A DNA stretch of 64,000 bases from Pogona vitticeps. Taxonomy: Eukaryota; Chordata; Lepidosauria; Squamata; Agamidae. Shown here piece after piece: positions 51,650 through 63,297 of this stretch; position 1 is the stretch's first letter; each line of letters begins with the position of its first letter. Location: the NCBI RefSeq assembly GCF_051106095.1, contig NC_135785.1:210681045-210745044 (forward strand), given 5' to 3'. Below the pieces are notes generated by a model. The model made no database searches. It was not told the origin of the DNA and saw only the letters and a list, made by a program, of their open reading frames with translations. The position numbers and the translations under genes were made by a program.

Positions 51650-52260
51650 AAAATAACACTGAAGTTTTTAAGGCCAAGCATAGGGTTCTGAAAAAACAAG
51701 TCATGCCAGACTAATCTCTCCCTCTCTCTCTGTTTTGGTAGACACACAAGCATAGTTAATGAAGAAAATGCTGTAGATATACTGTAGTATATCTTAATTT
51801 TGACTAGATTCCCTCATGATATTTTTGTGGCCACATACATAAAATGTGGGGTAGATTATGCTAGTGGTAGGTGGTATTGCAGCTGGCTGATGTTTGCCAA
51901 TGGTTTCTCCCAATCCTGGAAATAAAGGTCTAGTGCAGTGCTTTCTTGAATATTTTAGATGGCGGCCTAGAGTGCATGATCATTAGATCTGCAGATGACA
52001 CTAAACCGAAAGGAGTGGCTTTCAGAAGATGTCCAATACTGGGCACCATGGTTTAAGAAGGATATCAGGAAACTGAAGTGTCTTCAGAGAGGAAATTAAG
52101 ATGACAAAGTGTTTAGAAAACAAGCTCTGTGAGGAAAACCTGGGGGAGTTGGGCATGTTTAATCTGGGGAAGAGAAGACTGAAAGGCAATGTTTTATTTT
52201 ATTTATTTGTATATTTAAAATATTTCTCTCCCACCTTTCTCCCCCAAAGGACTCAATAAA
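51650..52260 (+). mobile_element. Decayed CR1-like LINE fragment
   Basis: Plus-strand remnants such as VQYWAPWFKKDIRKLKCLQR and LGELGMFNLGKRRLKGN (about 52030-52195) resemble the distal reverse transcriptase of CR1. The upstream part with EENAVDI-like remnants is more decayed. Confidence 0.45.
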
Positions 52261-52499
52261 TGTTATTTACTTAACATATGCATGAAACCATATACATGGT
52301 TGTCCAGAACTTGATTTACCAATATATAAATAACACTCACCTTTCTCTCTTATTTTCACTTAATTCCCAGGAAGTTGTTCCTGTTCGAAATCAGTGTCTG
52401 TCATCAGTAACGGACTGAAAGAGGGCAAACAGATTTAAGCATAATCCAGACAGACAGAGGTGCTCCTGTCATCAAAAGGCATAGCAAGAAGTAGGGATT

Positions 52500-53335
52500 C
52501 AACCTGTGCTGGGTTACACACAAAACACCAATGACACTGGTTCACAGTTTGGTGTGTGTATCCCTGGACTCAACCCCAAGCCTGGATGCTTAGTTCTTGG
52601 TAATAACCAGGCATTTACACAGCTGCACATCTTCTTGGAGAAGCCTACAGTGGCACATGCCTTAGTTACATGCCACTTGGATTACTGCAACATGCTGTAC
52701 ATGCCTTTGAAGATAGTTTGGAAACTTCACCACCTTCAAAATGTTGCAGCCAGCCTGCTGACTGGGGCTGGGTACAGGGGGCATATAGCTCCCCTGTTCC
52801 AATAGCTTATCTGGGAGCCAGTCCATTTCCAGATCCAAGTCAAGTGTTAGTTATGACCTGTAAAGATATATACAGTTTGATACAGGCTGTCTGAAGGACC
52901 ATGCCTTCCTGTATGACCCTGCTTAGGTCTTACAATCATCAGGGAAAGCTCTCATTCTCACTGTTTTCACAGGCATGTATGGTGGGAATGGGAGAGAGCA
53001 TCTTAACTGTGGCTCCTCTCAGGTGGTGGAATGCCCTCTCGTGATGCTCGGTTGCCCCCTCCCTCTTGTTGTTCTGGCAACAGATGAAAATGATCTTTTT
53101 AGACAGATGTGTAACAACTAATTGGGCGATTTTTTTGATCTTGTGGACACTATGATTCTTTTACATGTGTTTCAATTTTGAAGTTTTAAAAATAGTTTTA
53201 AGTAATTTTAATAATTATCTATGCATAGTTATTTTTTGTTATAATTTATTGTGATTTTAGTTGGTTAATTTTTTAAAAAATAACTTTGCTTTGGGTCCCT
53301 TAATTGCATGAAAGATGGCATAGAAATGGAACAAA
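52500..53335 (+). mobile_element. L2/CR1-type LINE 3' part
   Basis: Plus-strand ALVTCHLDYCNMLYMPLKIV and LHHLQNVAASLLTGAGYRGH are the well-known SRLDYCNALY...LQNAAARLLTG block of L2/CR1 reverse transcriptases. A CTTTGGGTCCCTTAATTGCA-type tail lies near 53290. Several frames are broken. Confidence 0.75.
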
Positions 53336-53339
53336 CTGA

Positions 53340-54780
53340 AATGAGCAAAGATACCATCTTCAAATGTATGAAGTGATGTCATATGGAAGATGAAGTGAGC
53401 TTTTTTCTATAGCTCCAGAGGGTGCAACCTGAAGTAATTGATTTAAATTACAAGAAATGAGATTTTGACTTAACATTAGGTAGAAGTTTCTAACAATGAG
53501 AGCTGTTTGCTGTATGTATGCGGAAAGTAATGAGGGGAATGACAACTAGCCAACTGTTTCTGTTCATATATTCAGGTTAATTCTCTGCTGACTGCTTTTC
53601 TCTCAATGGTGTCTCATTTGATGAAATTTCTTTGCAGACATCAGCTGAAGTCCCAGTCAGATCACTAGCCACTTAAACAGGAGAATCAGAACACAAAATG
53701 GTTTATCTGGACTTTTTAAACTTTCAAATGGTATGGGGTTCTGTTTAACTTCTCCAAATAACTACTTAATAAGGAAAGGGCTTGTGTGGGCATAGAACAA
53801 GGGAAATTGCACCTGTTTCAGTGTTATTCAGGCAAGTCCAAATTAAATATCATTACCTGTTTTATTTATCTGTTTATTCAGATAAATAAAATTTCGGTAA
53901 CATTATTGCGTGCGCTACCATGTTTCTAGAGAACTACTCATCTACTGCTAGAAGACTTTGAAGAGTGCTGAATTTCAAACATGATAACAGAAAGGTGCTT
54001 ATGTGAACTATTAAGCAAAAAGCATATTTGTAACTAAACTCTGTTTTAACTGTAGTGAATGGTTCTGCTAAGTTTGTTTTAGTGCCCATCCAGACCAGCT
54101 AATTGTTTCATATTGAAGCATACTCCCTGTACCACATAGTCACATGCTGGTTGTATGATTCACACATCTGTGCTTCTTTTAGTCCAGAACATTATGTTTC
54201 TACTTATCCACACAGTGGGTGACATAAGCAGCATTTCTTCTCTAACCTCCTTGTCCACACTATCCTTTCCCTCCTGCCTTTTACACTCCATTTACACCTA
54301 ATGGCTGCCCATTCCACTGTCTTACCTGGTGCTTAAGTATACAACCACCTGTTTTTTTAAAAAAAACCCATGAATTTATATTAAATTCTTCAAAAGGTTT
54401 TATGAATGTGGGATGCTGTGCTTCATTATCCATGATTCCAAATGCCAGGAAATGGCCCAATGTTACTGCGCAATGAGAAGCAAAAAGTGCAGCTTGTCTA
54501 TCATTCAAGAATAAAGTGTATGAGAAAGGGAAAGCAAGAAGAACATATTTGCTGGAAAAACTTAGACACTGGTTAGGTCAGAACACAACATCATTTAAAG
54601 CTGCAATGTCTGAAGTCAGAACAAGATTCATGATGTCCAACCTTAGGTGGTGGTGGTGGGAGAGGCAGCAGAAAAACAATGCTAGATAAAATGAAAGTTC
54701 AATGTTCAACATTTCTACTGAGGCCAAACAAATATTTATGGGAAGCTCACAAGCAAGTCTGTGAGAGGTCCATAAGCAAT
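53340..54780. other. Intergenic, no gene seen
   Basis: No exon or defined element was recognised. Confidence 0.4.
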
Positions 54781-54783
54781 TTC

Positions 54784-55291
54784 GTTTCATTTAGTCGTTT
54801 AGTCGTGTCCGACTCTTCATGACCCCATGAACCAGAGCACGCCAAGTCCTCCTATCCTCCACTGCCTCCCGTAGTTGTGTCAATTTCATGTTGGTTGCTT
54901 TGCAGACACTGTCCAGCCATCTCATCCTCTGTCGTCCCCTTCTCCTCTTGCCGTCACACTTTCCTAACATCAAGGTATTTTCCAAGGAGTCTTCTCTTCT
55001 CATGAGATGGCCAAAGTAATGGAGCCTCAGCTTCAGGATCTGTCCTTCCAGTGAGCACTCAGGCTTGATTTCCTTTAGAATTGATAGGTTTGTTCTCCTT
55101 GCAGTCCAGGGGACTCTCAAGAGCCTCCTCCAGCACCACAATTCAAATGCATCAATTCTTCGGCAGTCAGCTTTCTTTATGGTCCAGCTCTCACTTCCAT
55201 ACATCACTACAGGGAAAACCATAGCTTTGACTATTCGGACCTTTGTTGGCAAGGTGATGTCTCTGCTTTTTAGGATGCTGTCAAGATTTAG
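54784..55291 (-). mobile_element. Bov-B LINE 3' end
   Basis: The minus strand encodes MYGSESWTIKKADCRRIDAF, LWCWRRLLRVPWTARRTNLS and RAVEDRRTWRALVHGVMKS-like C-terminal sequence. It is uninterrupted for 153 codons to the Bov-B terminus at 54784. It is better preserved than the corresponding part of the 2953-8203 copy, and truncated at its 5' side near 55291. Confidence 0.9.
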
Positions 55292-55299
55292 ACTGAATA

Positions 55300-56280
55300 A
55301 TCTGGTAAATGGAAGCTGGTTTCCCTAAGGCCAGCAACCTTTCATAGCTGAGCCCTATCTGACAGTTATACTGTCCTTCCCAAGCTTTCAAGTGCCCTTC
55401 CCCTCCATTGGTCACTTCCTTGGTGGATGATGACTGGCTGGGAAACCTTCAGGAAGCTATTCAATCAGGCTGTCACACAACCACACTTGCCTACCTGGTA
55501 CATATGAACTCAGCTCTGCAATAACATTCTTAGAAATTGAAAGTAAAATAGAGAGGGTCTAGGCATTCCATATCACCCATTTTATATGGTATCATATTTC
55601 TTTTATAATCCTTGGGCACTATTAAGTTCTTTTAAAAATGAATCCCTTTGGTATGGTTTTCCTTTCCTTTCCCTTTCTTTTTTCTGTACAGCTATGCAGA
55701 AAATTCCCCAACTGCATTTATCGTAAATCAGAGCATGAAAAGAAGAAATATATCAGTTATGATTTAGGAAGATTGCCAAGATGTATTCAGGGTTGATCAG
55801 CATACTGCATATCTAATTCTGCCTTTTTTTAGGGGAATAGCAGCCAAAAGTTTGCCTTAGTCAGTCTTGAGTGAAGTTTCCCTGGCCCAAAGGCAACCAA
55901 CAGTTTCATGGATCAGCAGGGACCTCTCCCTGGATGTCCCATCAGGCTAACTATTACACCACACTAGCTATTGTCATCTCTTTCCTTTTGCGGGAGAGGA
56001 GCCATGATTTTCCATGGGTTTGTTGTTCTCATGTCACGAGGAAAAATATATTTTAAGTGGTGTTGATTTGGAATGCTGCATCTCTTTTGTATTTCCAGTG
56101 GCACTAAAGATATCTGTGGGTAATTTTTCTGGTCACCAGGAACGATATTTGAAACAAAGATGTTTCAAAGGTCTTTCTCAGTGGAGGCAGAAACTTACAA
56201 AGGTTACTGCCATTTAAGTAGCTGAGGAAGAGACGGTTTGAATCCAGTTGTCTGTGCTAACAAGAGTACTGTACACCCAT
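55300..56280. other. Intergenic, no gene seen
   Basis: No gene or defined element was recognised. Confidence 0.4.
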
Positions 56281-56284
56281 TCAG

Positions 56285-56608
56285 CCAATAGGACCTTTCT
56301 TCTGTGGCTCCTCCCAAATTATTATGGAACTCCCTTCCTTGGAAGGTCTGCTCTGCCCCTTCCTCTTCCAGCAGCAGCTGAAAGCATACCTCTTTAGAGC
56401 TCTGGGGAAGTTAGCAGGCAACTGAGATGGGACAGTCTTTTAAAATCCAATTTATCATTATTAAATTATGTTTTAAAATGTTTATATGCTGTAGTTTTAA
56501 ATTGTAATTGGCTTGTTTTAAATAATAATTGATTCTAAATTTTGTATGCCGCCTTAGGTCCTCACTAGGGGGGAAAAGAGGAATAAACTCAAATAAATAA
56601 ATAAATAA
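56285..56608 (+). mobile_element. CR1/L2-type LINE 3' end
   Basis: It contains a degenerate CTTCTGTGGCTCCTCCCAAA-type C-terminus, a GCCGCCTTAGGTCCTCACTA block and a terminal (AAAT)n tail ending at 56608. Confidence 0.6.
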
Positions 56609-56609
56609 C

Positions 56610-58210
56610 CTTTTGGGAGTAGCAATTGGATCCAACCCATGCAATTTACTTTACCAGAGTCTGGAGTAAATCAATTTCTTTCTGAAAAGACAGAAACTTA
56701 TATTTATGGAATCAGGAATAGGCTGTCTGAGTGCCAGATTCTAGAAGCCTATAGAAATTGGCAAACAGCCATAGACGCTGAATTTCTGCTGAATACAGGC
56801 TTAAGTGAATATTGCTGTAGAAGCAAACTTACCCACAACTATAGATCATAGCTGAGACTATCAGATTCGTTTCTTTGCACACTCTTCACAAAAGCAGATG
56901 TTTCTCCCACCAAGCAACCTTTCCTTACGTTTTTCAAGCCAATAGCTGATTAGACTATCAACTCTGGTTTCTGTTTCTGAAAACCAAGGATTGCTTCTCT
57001 GTGCGTCAGCAGTGATTCTCTGTGGCAAAGGTTGAAACACCTGTAGATCAATGGATGAAATACATCACCATTTTAATGGCTTCTTATCATAGGAAGAAAA
57101 ATACATCTTTTCTTTCTTTCATTCCATTTGTACACTTCATCTGTATTTTACAGAAATCCATTGAGCGAATAATTTCCATAAAAAGGAGACTTGATAAGTA
57201 CTTCTCATGTTGGTAATTACAGTGATATTTCAGAATAGTTCATGCCTTCTTTTCTCACACACTTATATTCATTTTGCTATATTCATTCAGCTGTAATGAC
57301 AGCCAGTAAAGCTCTCCAACTGGAGGCAATCACCTTATTATGAAAGTATGGTTTTTATGTTTCTGGGGAACAGGAGGGCTTTAGATACCATCAATCCCCA
57401 TCCACTGCTCAAATGCCTCCTCTTTGTCTACTCTGCCCCCAGAGCTCCAACTCTGAAGGGGCAGTGGTGGAAGAGTGTCACTGCATGCAGTGAATTTGGA
57501 GAGTTAACCATTTTGTCCAGCCATAGGCTTCCCTCTTGATCTGTAATAATGGAGTTGCACTGTTCTACCATATTTGAGATCATAGGGTTGTAAGTAGATT
57601 TAAATTGTCAAACCACACTATTCATGCTTACATTTTTAACCCACTTTCCACAAAAATAACAAAATGCGACAAGTGGATATCATTGAAAATAATGGAAACA
57701 GTACACCCATCAGAACAATTACAGGAATGTTATTCGTGTATTTCCATTTTCTCTGTATTGCTTCGTAACTGTGTGTGCCATGCAGCCTGCCCAGGAACAG
57801 CTAAGGAATCAATATTTGTGTATAGCTTCTTGTTTTCAAACAAGTTTGCAGTAGAGCATGTTTGCAGTAGAGCATGGAACTGTTGCAATTCAACCCCAAC
57901 AAAAGTCCATAAAAGCAGTCTGGAACTCATGTCAGAGTTGGCACATTGTAGGCCTATACCCTGTAGGGTTCATCTGTGACTCCTTCTTGCTATTACAGTT
58001 CCATTCTTTCAGAAACTGGAAACGTTTTTGTTTGTTTTTTTTTCTTTGTGGGTTTTTTGTTTTGTTTTGTTTGGGATTATAGCTTCTTGAATCCCTCATC
58101 TAGTGTGGCCACTCCATATTGACTGAGAGATTCTTGGAATTGTTGTACAAAAGGATGGTTTTTCCACATTCTTCACACTCCCTTTCTGCTTTAGAGGGTA
58201 TTACTTCTAG
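56610..58210. other. Intergenic, no gene seen
   Basis: No exon was recognised. A T-rich (TTTTG)n tract lies at 58025-58072. Confidence 0.4.
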
Positions 58211-58212
58211 TA

Positions 58213-58440
58213 CAGTGGTGCCTCAATTTACAAACGCCCCTACTTACAACCATTTTGAGTTACAATCAGCTCTGACCGCAAAATTTTGTTTCTACTTGCA
58301 ACTGGAGATTCCACTTATGAATAGAAAAAGGCAGGGAGAAAAGGTGGAAAATTCAAATTTCTAACTGTAGGTAGCGACAAGGCTGCTTCTTTGTAGCTTT
58401 TTCACCCCAGCAGTTAGAGAGTATGCACTGGAGGAGGAGG
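58213..58440. mobile_element. Truncated mariner/Tigger-like MITE
   Basis: It starts TA|CAGTGGTGCCTCAATTTAC and aligns by eye with the first 200 bp of the element at 6618 (shared AAAATTTTG(C/T)TTCTAC and GCTTCTTTGTAGC). It stops where the Penelope fragment at 58447 begins, and no right end is seen. Confidence 0.65.
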
Positions 58441-58446
58441 CTTGGG

Positions 58447-58553
58447 AGTGCTGTCCTCTGAAGATGCCGGCCACAGAGACTGGCGAAACATTAGGAAGAA
58501 CCACCTTCAGAACATGGCCAAAGAACCCGAAAAACCCACAACAACCACTATTT
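58447..58553 (+). mobile_element. Penelope-like pLTR fragment
   Basis: One arm of the same repeat as at 50691-50781: CTGAAGATGCCGGCCACAGA then GACTGGCGAAAC, ending CCCACAACAACC. It directly abuts the truncated MITE. Confidence 0.7.
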
Positions 58554-58712
58554 CTCTATGGCTACTTATAGCTTGTGTGCCCATAGAGAGGGCTCTGTGT
58601 GCCAGCTGTGGCATGCGTGCCATAGGTTTGCCATCACTGCTCTAAGCTATAAAGGTTAGTTACATCACAAAAGGAATGAAGGTATTCCTAACCAAGTGAT
58701 CATTGTACTATA

Positions 58713-59219
58713 AAGTGGTGCCCCGCTAGACGCTTACCCTGCATGACATCAAAATCGCTGGACAATGACATATTTGCGATTGCTATTGCAATCGCAAAAC
58801 GATAGTTCCAATGGGGGAAATCCACCTTACGTTGATTAGGAGCCTGTTTTTTCTGGCTCTGCAAAATGGCTTCCCTCCCTTCTCAAAATGGCTGCTTTCC
58901 GGCTCTGCAAAATGGCTTCCCTCCCTTCTCAAAATGGCTGCTTTCTGGTTCCACAAAATGGCTTCCCTCCACAAAATGGCGTCCCTCCCTTCTCAAAATG
59001 GCTGCTTTCCAAACGGAAGCTTGGCATTACAGCGATTTTTAACAGCTGATCGGGGGTTCTTTATGGGCAATCTTTGCTGGATGATGAGGTATTTCCCCCA
59101 CTGAAACGCATTGACCAGTTTTCAATGCATTTCAATGGGTTTTTTTTTCGCTTGACAACAATTTTGCTTAACAGCGATTTTGCTGGAACACATTATCATC
59201 GTCAAGCGGGGCACCACTG
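58713..59219. mobile_element. Mariner/Tigger-like MITE with internal tandem units
   Basis: The inverted termini are AGTGGTGCCCCGCTAGACG at the left and, at the right, the complement of CAGTGGTGCCCCGCTTGACG. They are bounded by TA at 58711-58712 and 59220-59221. A 46-bp unit containing AAAATGGCTTCCCTCCCTTC and AAAATGGCTGCTTTC is repeated about three to four times between 58862 and 59012. No transposase is present. Confidence 0.88.
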
Positions 59220-59243
59220 TAATTAGGTTATGCCTCATTTGGG

Positions 59244-59370
59244 TACTGGTGTGGTGTAGTGGATAGAATAATGGACTTTGACTCAGGAGACCTGGGTTTG
59301 ATTCTCCAACTATGTCATGGAAATTCACTGGTGGGTGGAACTGGTAAAACCACTCCTTAAAGCCACTACA
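59244..59370 (+). mobile_element. tRNA-derived SINE
   Basis: GGTGTGGTGTAGTGGATAGA (A-box region) and GGGTTTGATTC (B-box) are spaced as in a tRNA promoter. They are followed by the CCATGGAAATTCACTG(G)-like body common to reptile SINEs. The copy is diverged and not a functional tRNA gene. Confidence 0.65.
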
Positions 59371-59693
59371 CTACAGACACTATGCACATATTTTTCTGCA
59401 AGCGTTACACACAGGGAGAGTGACTACTGCATCTGTTTGATTGCCAGCCAGGGATTAAATGCTGAGTGATCATCTTGCCTAAAATGTTTGAAAAGCCCCA
59501 TAACTTTTTTTTATTTTCTAGCACTTATGCCAGAGAAGCCTCATTAACATAGTTTTAAAGTAGCTAGAAACCTTCTTTTCCCAATGCTATCAATAATCAC
59601 AGCAATACTAGTTAAACATTTACAAAGATCTGATTCCATAAAGTACCTATAAATGAACCAGGCTGTGGCTTTAAATAACCCTCTCTCCTTTTT

Positions 59694-59727
59694 TTCTTTT
59701 TCTTTTTCTTTTTCTTTTCTTTTTTTG
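59694..59727. repeat. T-rich (TTTTTC)n simple repeat
   Basis: A short tract of CTTTTT-type units. Confidence 0.8.
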
Positions 59728-59759
59728 GTTTTTGGCATTACTGTTCCAACTGAAAAATC

Positions 59760-60850
59760 AATGTCAATTTGCTTGAGAACTTAGAGCATTTAATTAATTA
59801 AGATAAATAGTGCAGAACCATGGATAAGAGAAAACGATAGCTCCTTTAAGATGTGGTCAACTGACAGATTATTATTGTCATTTGCTAAGAGCTGCTGAGA
59901 TACAAAGATGCAAATCTTTCACATCAGTCATCTGTTCTGAAGGCTGTCTATTCAGTGCAGCATGGCTGAATTTGTAAAGTGATCAAATATCCTTTAAAAA
60001 TGATGCTCCCACACCTAAAAGATTTGAAATGCTTATTAAAGATGTTCATTTAACCTGGTGATACTGTGTAGTCAGGGATGTTAAATCTTTCCCCCCTCAC
60101 CATCCTCAATCATATAGAGTGAAACTGGATATTCTGAGTGTTCCTTTCCTTTCAAAAACATGACCGTTCATGTTCACATACATGCAGACCAGGACTTCTA
60201 ACAGATTAATACCTATTATCAAATGTTTCCATCATCCTATACTGTGCTGTGTGGGTTCCCAGTCCATCCAGGGGAAAGGGGATGTCAAAAGGGCCCATTG
60301 TATGGGCCACCATATAAGAGAGCAATAGAGACAGACAATATAACTTTGTTACAATATTCCATAATATGTATGAGTGGCTTGCTGGCCTACAAGGGATCTT
60401 TGCACTCCAGACGGTCAACTTCCCATGCCCCTCTTTGTTCAGTCAGGGTGGTTCAAATTCATCCCCTGCAGTTTACTAAGTCCACTTTCCCTAGGTAATT
60501 CATGTCACTCCCAGTCTTGCGGTGCCCTAGTTCTTTCTTCTTGAGCTTGTGAAGCCTCTTCCAGCTAGTGGAGCTTCTTAAACTGTTGCTACCACTGCCA
60601 GAGCCACACCTGGTTTGGGGTTGGAGCTGCCGTTGGTTTCAGTGCAGGTGGTGGGTCTGGGCTCAGAATCTACAGAATGGACCCCAGCTGTCCCACCATT
60701 GTTTTGGTCACAGTAAGTCTGGGAGGCCTTAAACTATTGGGCAGTGGTCCCCAGAGAAGTTCATGCTTTGTCAAACAAGATGTAGCAGAAGTGTTCCTGG
60801 GCACCACGGGTTCGCTAGCCATTGCAAAGCATCACTCTGATCTTCCTCTG
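59760..60850. other. Intergenic, candidate conserved element at its start
   Basis: The stretch 59760-60030 is non-repetitive and motif-rich (GCATTTAATTAATTAAGATA, then GATACAAAGATGCAAATC). By composition it resembles a conserved non-coding element. The rest holds nothing recognised. Confidence 0.35.
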
Positions 60851-60859
60851 CCCTCTCTT

Positions 60860-61075
60860 CCTCTCTACTCTCCTCCTCCTCAGATAGTAGCTTCTTTATA
60901 CTTCTCCTTGTCTTCAGTCCAAAGGTTCGCCCTTTTATGTTTTGAGCCACCTCCAATTGCCACATTTGTCAATGCAGCCCCAGTCAAGGACTCCGCCCGC
61001 CATGGGTAAAGCCCTGGCAAAGAATCCTACAGGTGCTTTTCCCCTTTCTGCAGGTTCATCCTGCCTTCCTTCTGA
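60860..61075 (-). mobile_element. Possible LTR fossil fragment
   Basis: On the minus strand a CATAAAAGGGCG box follows a GC-richer GGCGGGCGGAGTCCTTGACT segment, reminiscent of an LTR promoter. No internal region or second LTR is seen, so the call is weak. Confidence 0.25.
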
Positions 61076-61799
61076 TAGGTGTACTGGGTAGAAATGTGGT
61101 GGAGGTGTACAGTGGGTTCAGGGGGCATGTTACTGAGCTCTAGACAACCATACACTAAACAACCACCTCAAATCCAGAAAAATTAAGAGATGTGTGCGAT
61201 AGGAAGCATCTAGGTAATCACTTCTGGTTTTGTCTTTTTGAGATTTCGGGGAATTTGTAGAGGGTAGGTTGCAAAACCATTCATCCTGAAAGCCATAAGG
61301 AGCAAAACAGTTATCCTTTGAACATTTTATCAGCAAGGCACTTAAGGGGACACTTTAAAAAGCTCTGGGAGCCAAAGATGACCTACAAGTCCCACTTTGC
61401 TCTCCCCTGGGTTATACTATTGAACCAGAACCAGAAAGCCCAAGTTCATATCTCTACTTTGGCATTAAGTTCATTAAATAAACCTAATCCTATAGCTTTA
61501 TATGAGTCTGATCCACTCTCTCTTATTATGAGAGAGAATAAAATGGAAGGGAATCACAGAAGCTTGCTGGAGCTTGCTGGAGGAAGGGTAGATCCATTTA
61601 ATAAGCAAATATTATTGCCACATATGGATTGATAATGCTTTTTAAAAAGCCCTCAGAACATCTGCAACATTTCATTTAGAATCACATGTGGTAGTTCAGT
61701 CTGCCTTCTGTGGTGTTCACCCTCGTGCCCCCTTGCTTGACCATCCAGACTCTGAGCACACAAAGGCAAACAATCCTCTCTTTTACACTGCTGCCACCA

Positions 61800-62187
61800 A
61801 GTGATCACTAAATCACCATTACCTCAGGAAGATTCAGGTCCACACTTCAAGGTCTTTTAAATAGAAATTTTGTTTATTGATTACAAAGATTGAAATTGAT
61901 TCATGAATATCTTCTGTAGGTAAAGTTATTACTAACAACCTTCTAATTGGTAATACACTCCTAAATCTAATCACACCTCAGAATTCCCCAAACTCCACAC
62001 TCTAACTACTTCTCCCTCACTTTTCACTCTTACTGACTATGCTACTCTTACTCACTCTTACTCCTACTGACTGACTCAGCCTCTTATAGTATCTCTCTCG
62101 GTGCCGCCTCTCAGCAACATGAATATGCATGAACTATTACATAACAAAACATGAACCATTGACCGAATAAATGGAGAACGCTACACC
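61800..62187 (-). mobile_element. LTR fossil (gypsy- or ERV-like), solo or truncated
   Basis: Read on the minus strand it begins TGTAGCGTTCTCC, then has CTATAAGAGGC (TATA-like) and CAATAAACAAAA (poly(A) signal). It runs into ACTTGGTGGCAGCAG, which resembles the start of a gypsy internal region with its primer site. No gag, pol or env sequence follows, so it is a remnant. Confidence 0.5.
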
Positions 62188-62589
62188 TTCTGGTAACTCA
62201 TTACCAGAACTAGCCATAGCATACCTGTCTCTCTTGTTTCTGCAGAAAATTCCTTTCAACAGAAATCCTTATTTTGTAATATTCTTTCAGTTTCTGGAAC
62301 CATATAATGGGCCTTTTGAGAGCACATTTTGTCTGGAAACATCCATTTTGTCTGACTTTCTTTGGATGCTTCCCCCTCCTGTCACATAAGAACACCAAAC
62401 ACGGAACTTCTAAGAAATGTGAGATTTTTGCAGGGTGGGGGATCAAACGAATAAGTGTTGCTGCAGGATCTAGTGTCCATTTATCTTGGCCAGAATTCTG
62501 AGCACTTTGTCAGACAGTCCCTCTTTGATCTGAACCACCAGGTCTGCTCCATTCTAGCTCAGATCCTGGGCAAGGAGCTGACATAGGTA

Positions 62590-62832
62590 CCGTGTTTCCC
62601 TGAAAATAAGAGAGGGTTTTATTTTAAGTTTTGCTCCAAAAATGCATTAGGGCTTATTTTCAGGGGACGTTTTATTTTATTCATGTACAACAATCATTTG
62701 CTGCACAATGGTGGAGGGTGGGGTTTCACTTAACTGGGCCTTATTTTGGGGGTAGGGCTTATATTATGAGCATCTTGAAAAATCATACTAGGGCTTATTT
62801 TCAGATTACGTCTTATTTTCAGGAAAACAGGG
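62590..62832. mobile_element. TA-flanked MITE
   Basis: The terminal inverted repeats CCGTGTTTCCCTGAAAATAA and the complement of CCTGTTTTCCTGAAAATAAG are flanked by TA at 62588-62589 and 62833-62834. The body repeats TAGGGCTTATTTTCAG(G). This is a known type of dispersed tetrapod repeat, without coding sequence. Confidence 0.75.
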
Positions 62833-63297
62833 TAGTTATGCTCACTTTTCCTTGCTAGACATGTCAGGATTTGTGGCTGGCTGTTTCTACTTTCTAGGGG
62901 TCTCTGTAAGTGGTCCAGAGCTGGTCTACGAAAGTAAGACAATTGGTAAAGAATGGGATGTCCTGTGGTAGGAAGTGGCCCACTTGGCAATGGTGCCTGT
63001 GAAGAGGCTAATCAGAAAGCCCATGTTAAACTAGCCACTTCTTTTTTTCCTCAGGCAGAAGATTGTTAGCTATGATTCTGAAATTTAGCTGCTGTTTGTC
63101 TACATCTGGAAGTTGAGCCTTGTTCAGAATCCCCACCATGTTCTCATTTCAAACTGGCACTTCCTCCCAGCTTGTCTGTTGACATCTCTCCTGATTAATT
63201 CCCTGCCTGTGGCTGAAGAATTCATGATAGAACAGAGTGATAACCTATTGAACTGAGAAAGAAATTAGACATTGTTATCACTCAGATTATTAGATTA

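Noticed and set aside
59244-59330. Possible tRNA gene
   Set aside because: The A and B boxes belong to a diverged SINE. No complete cloverleaf is evident.
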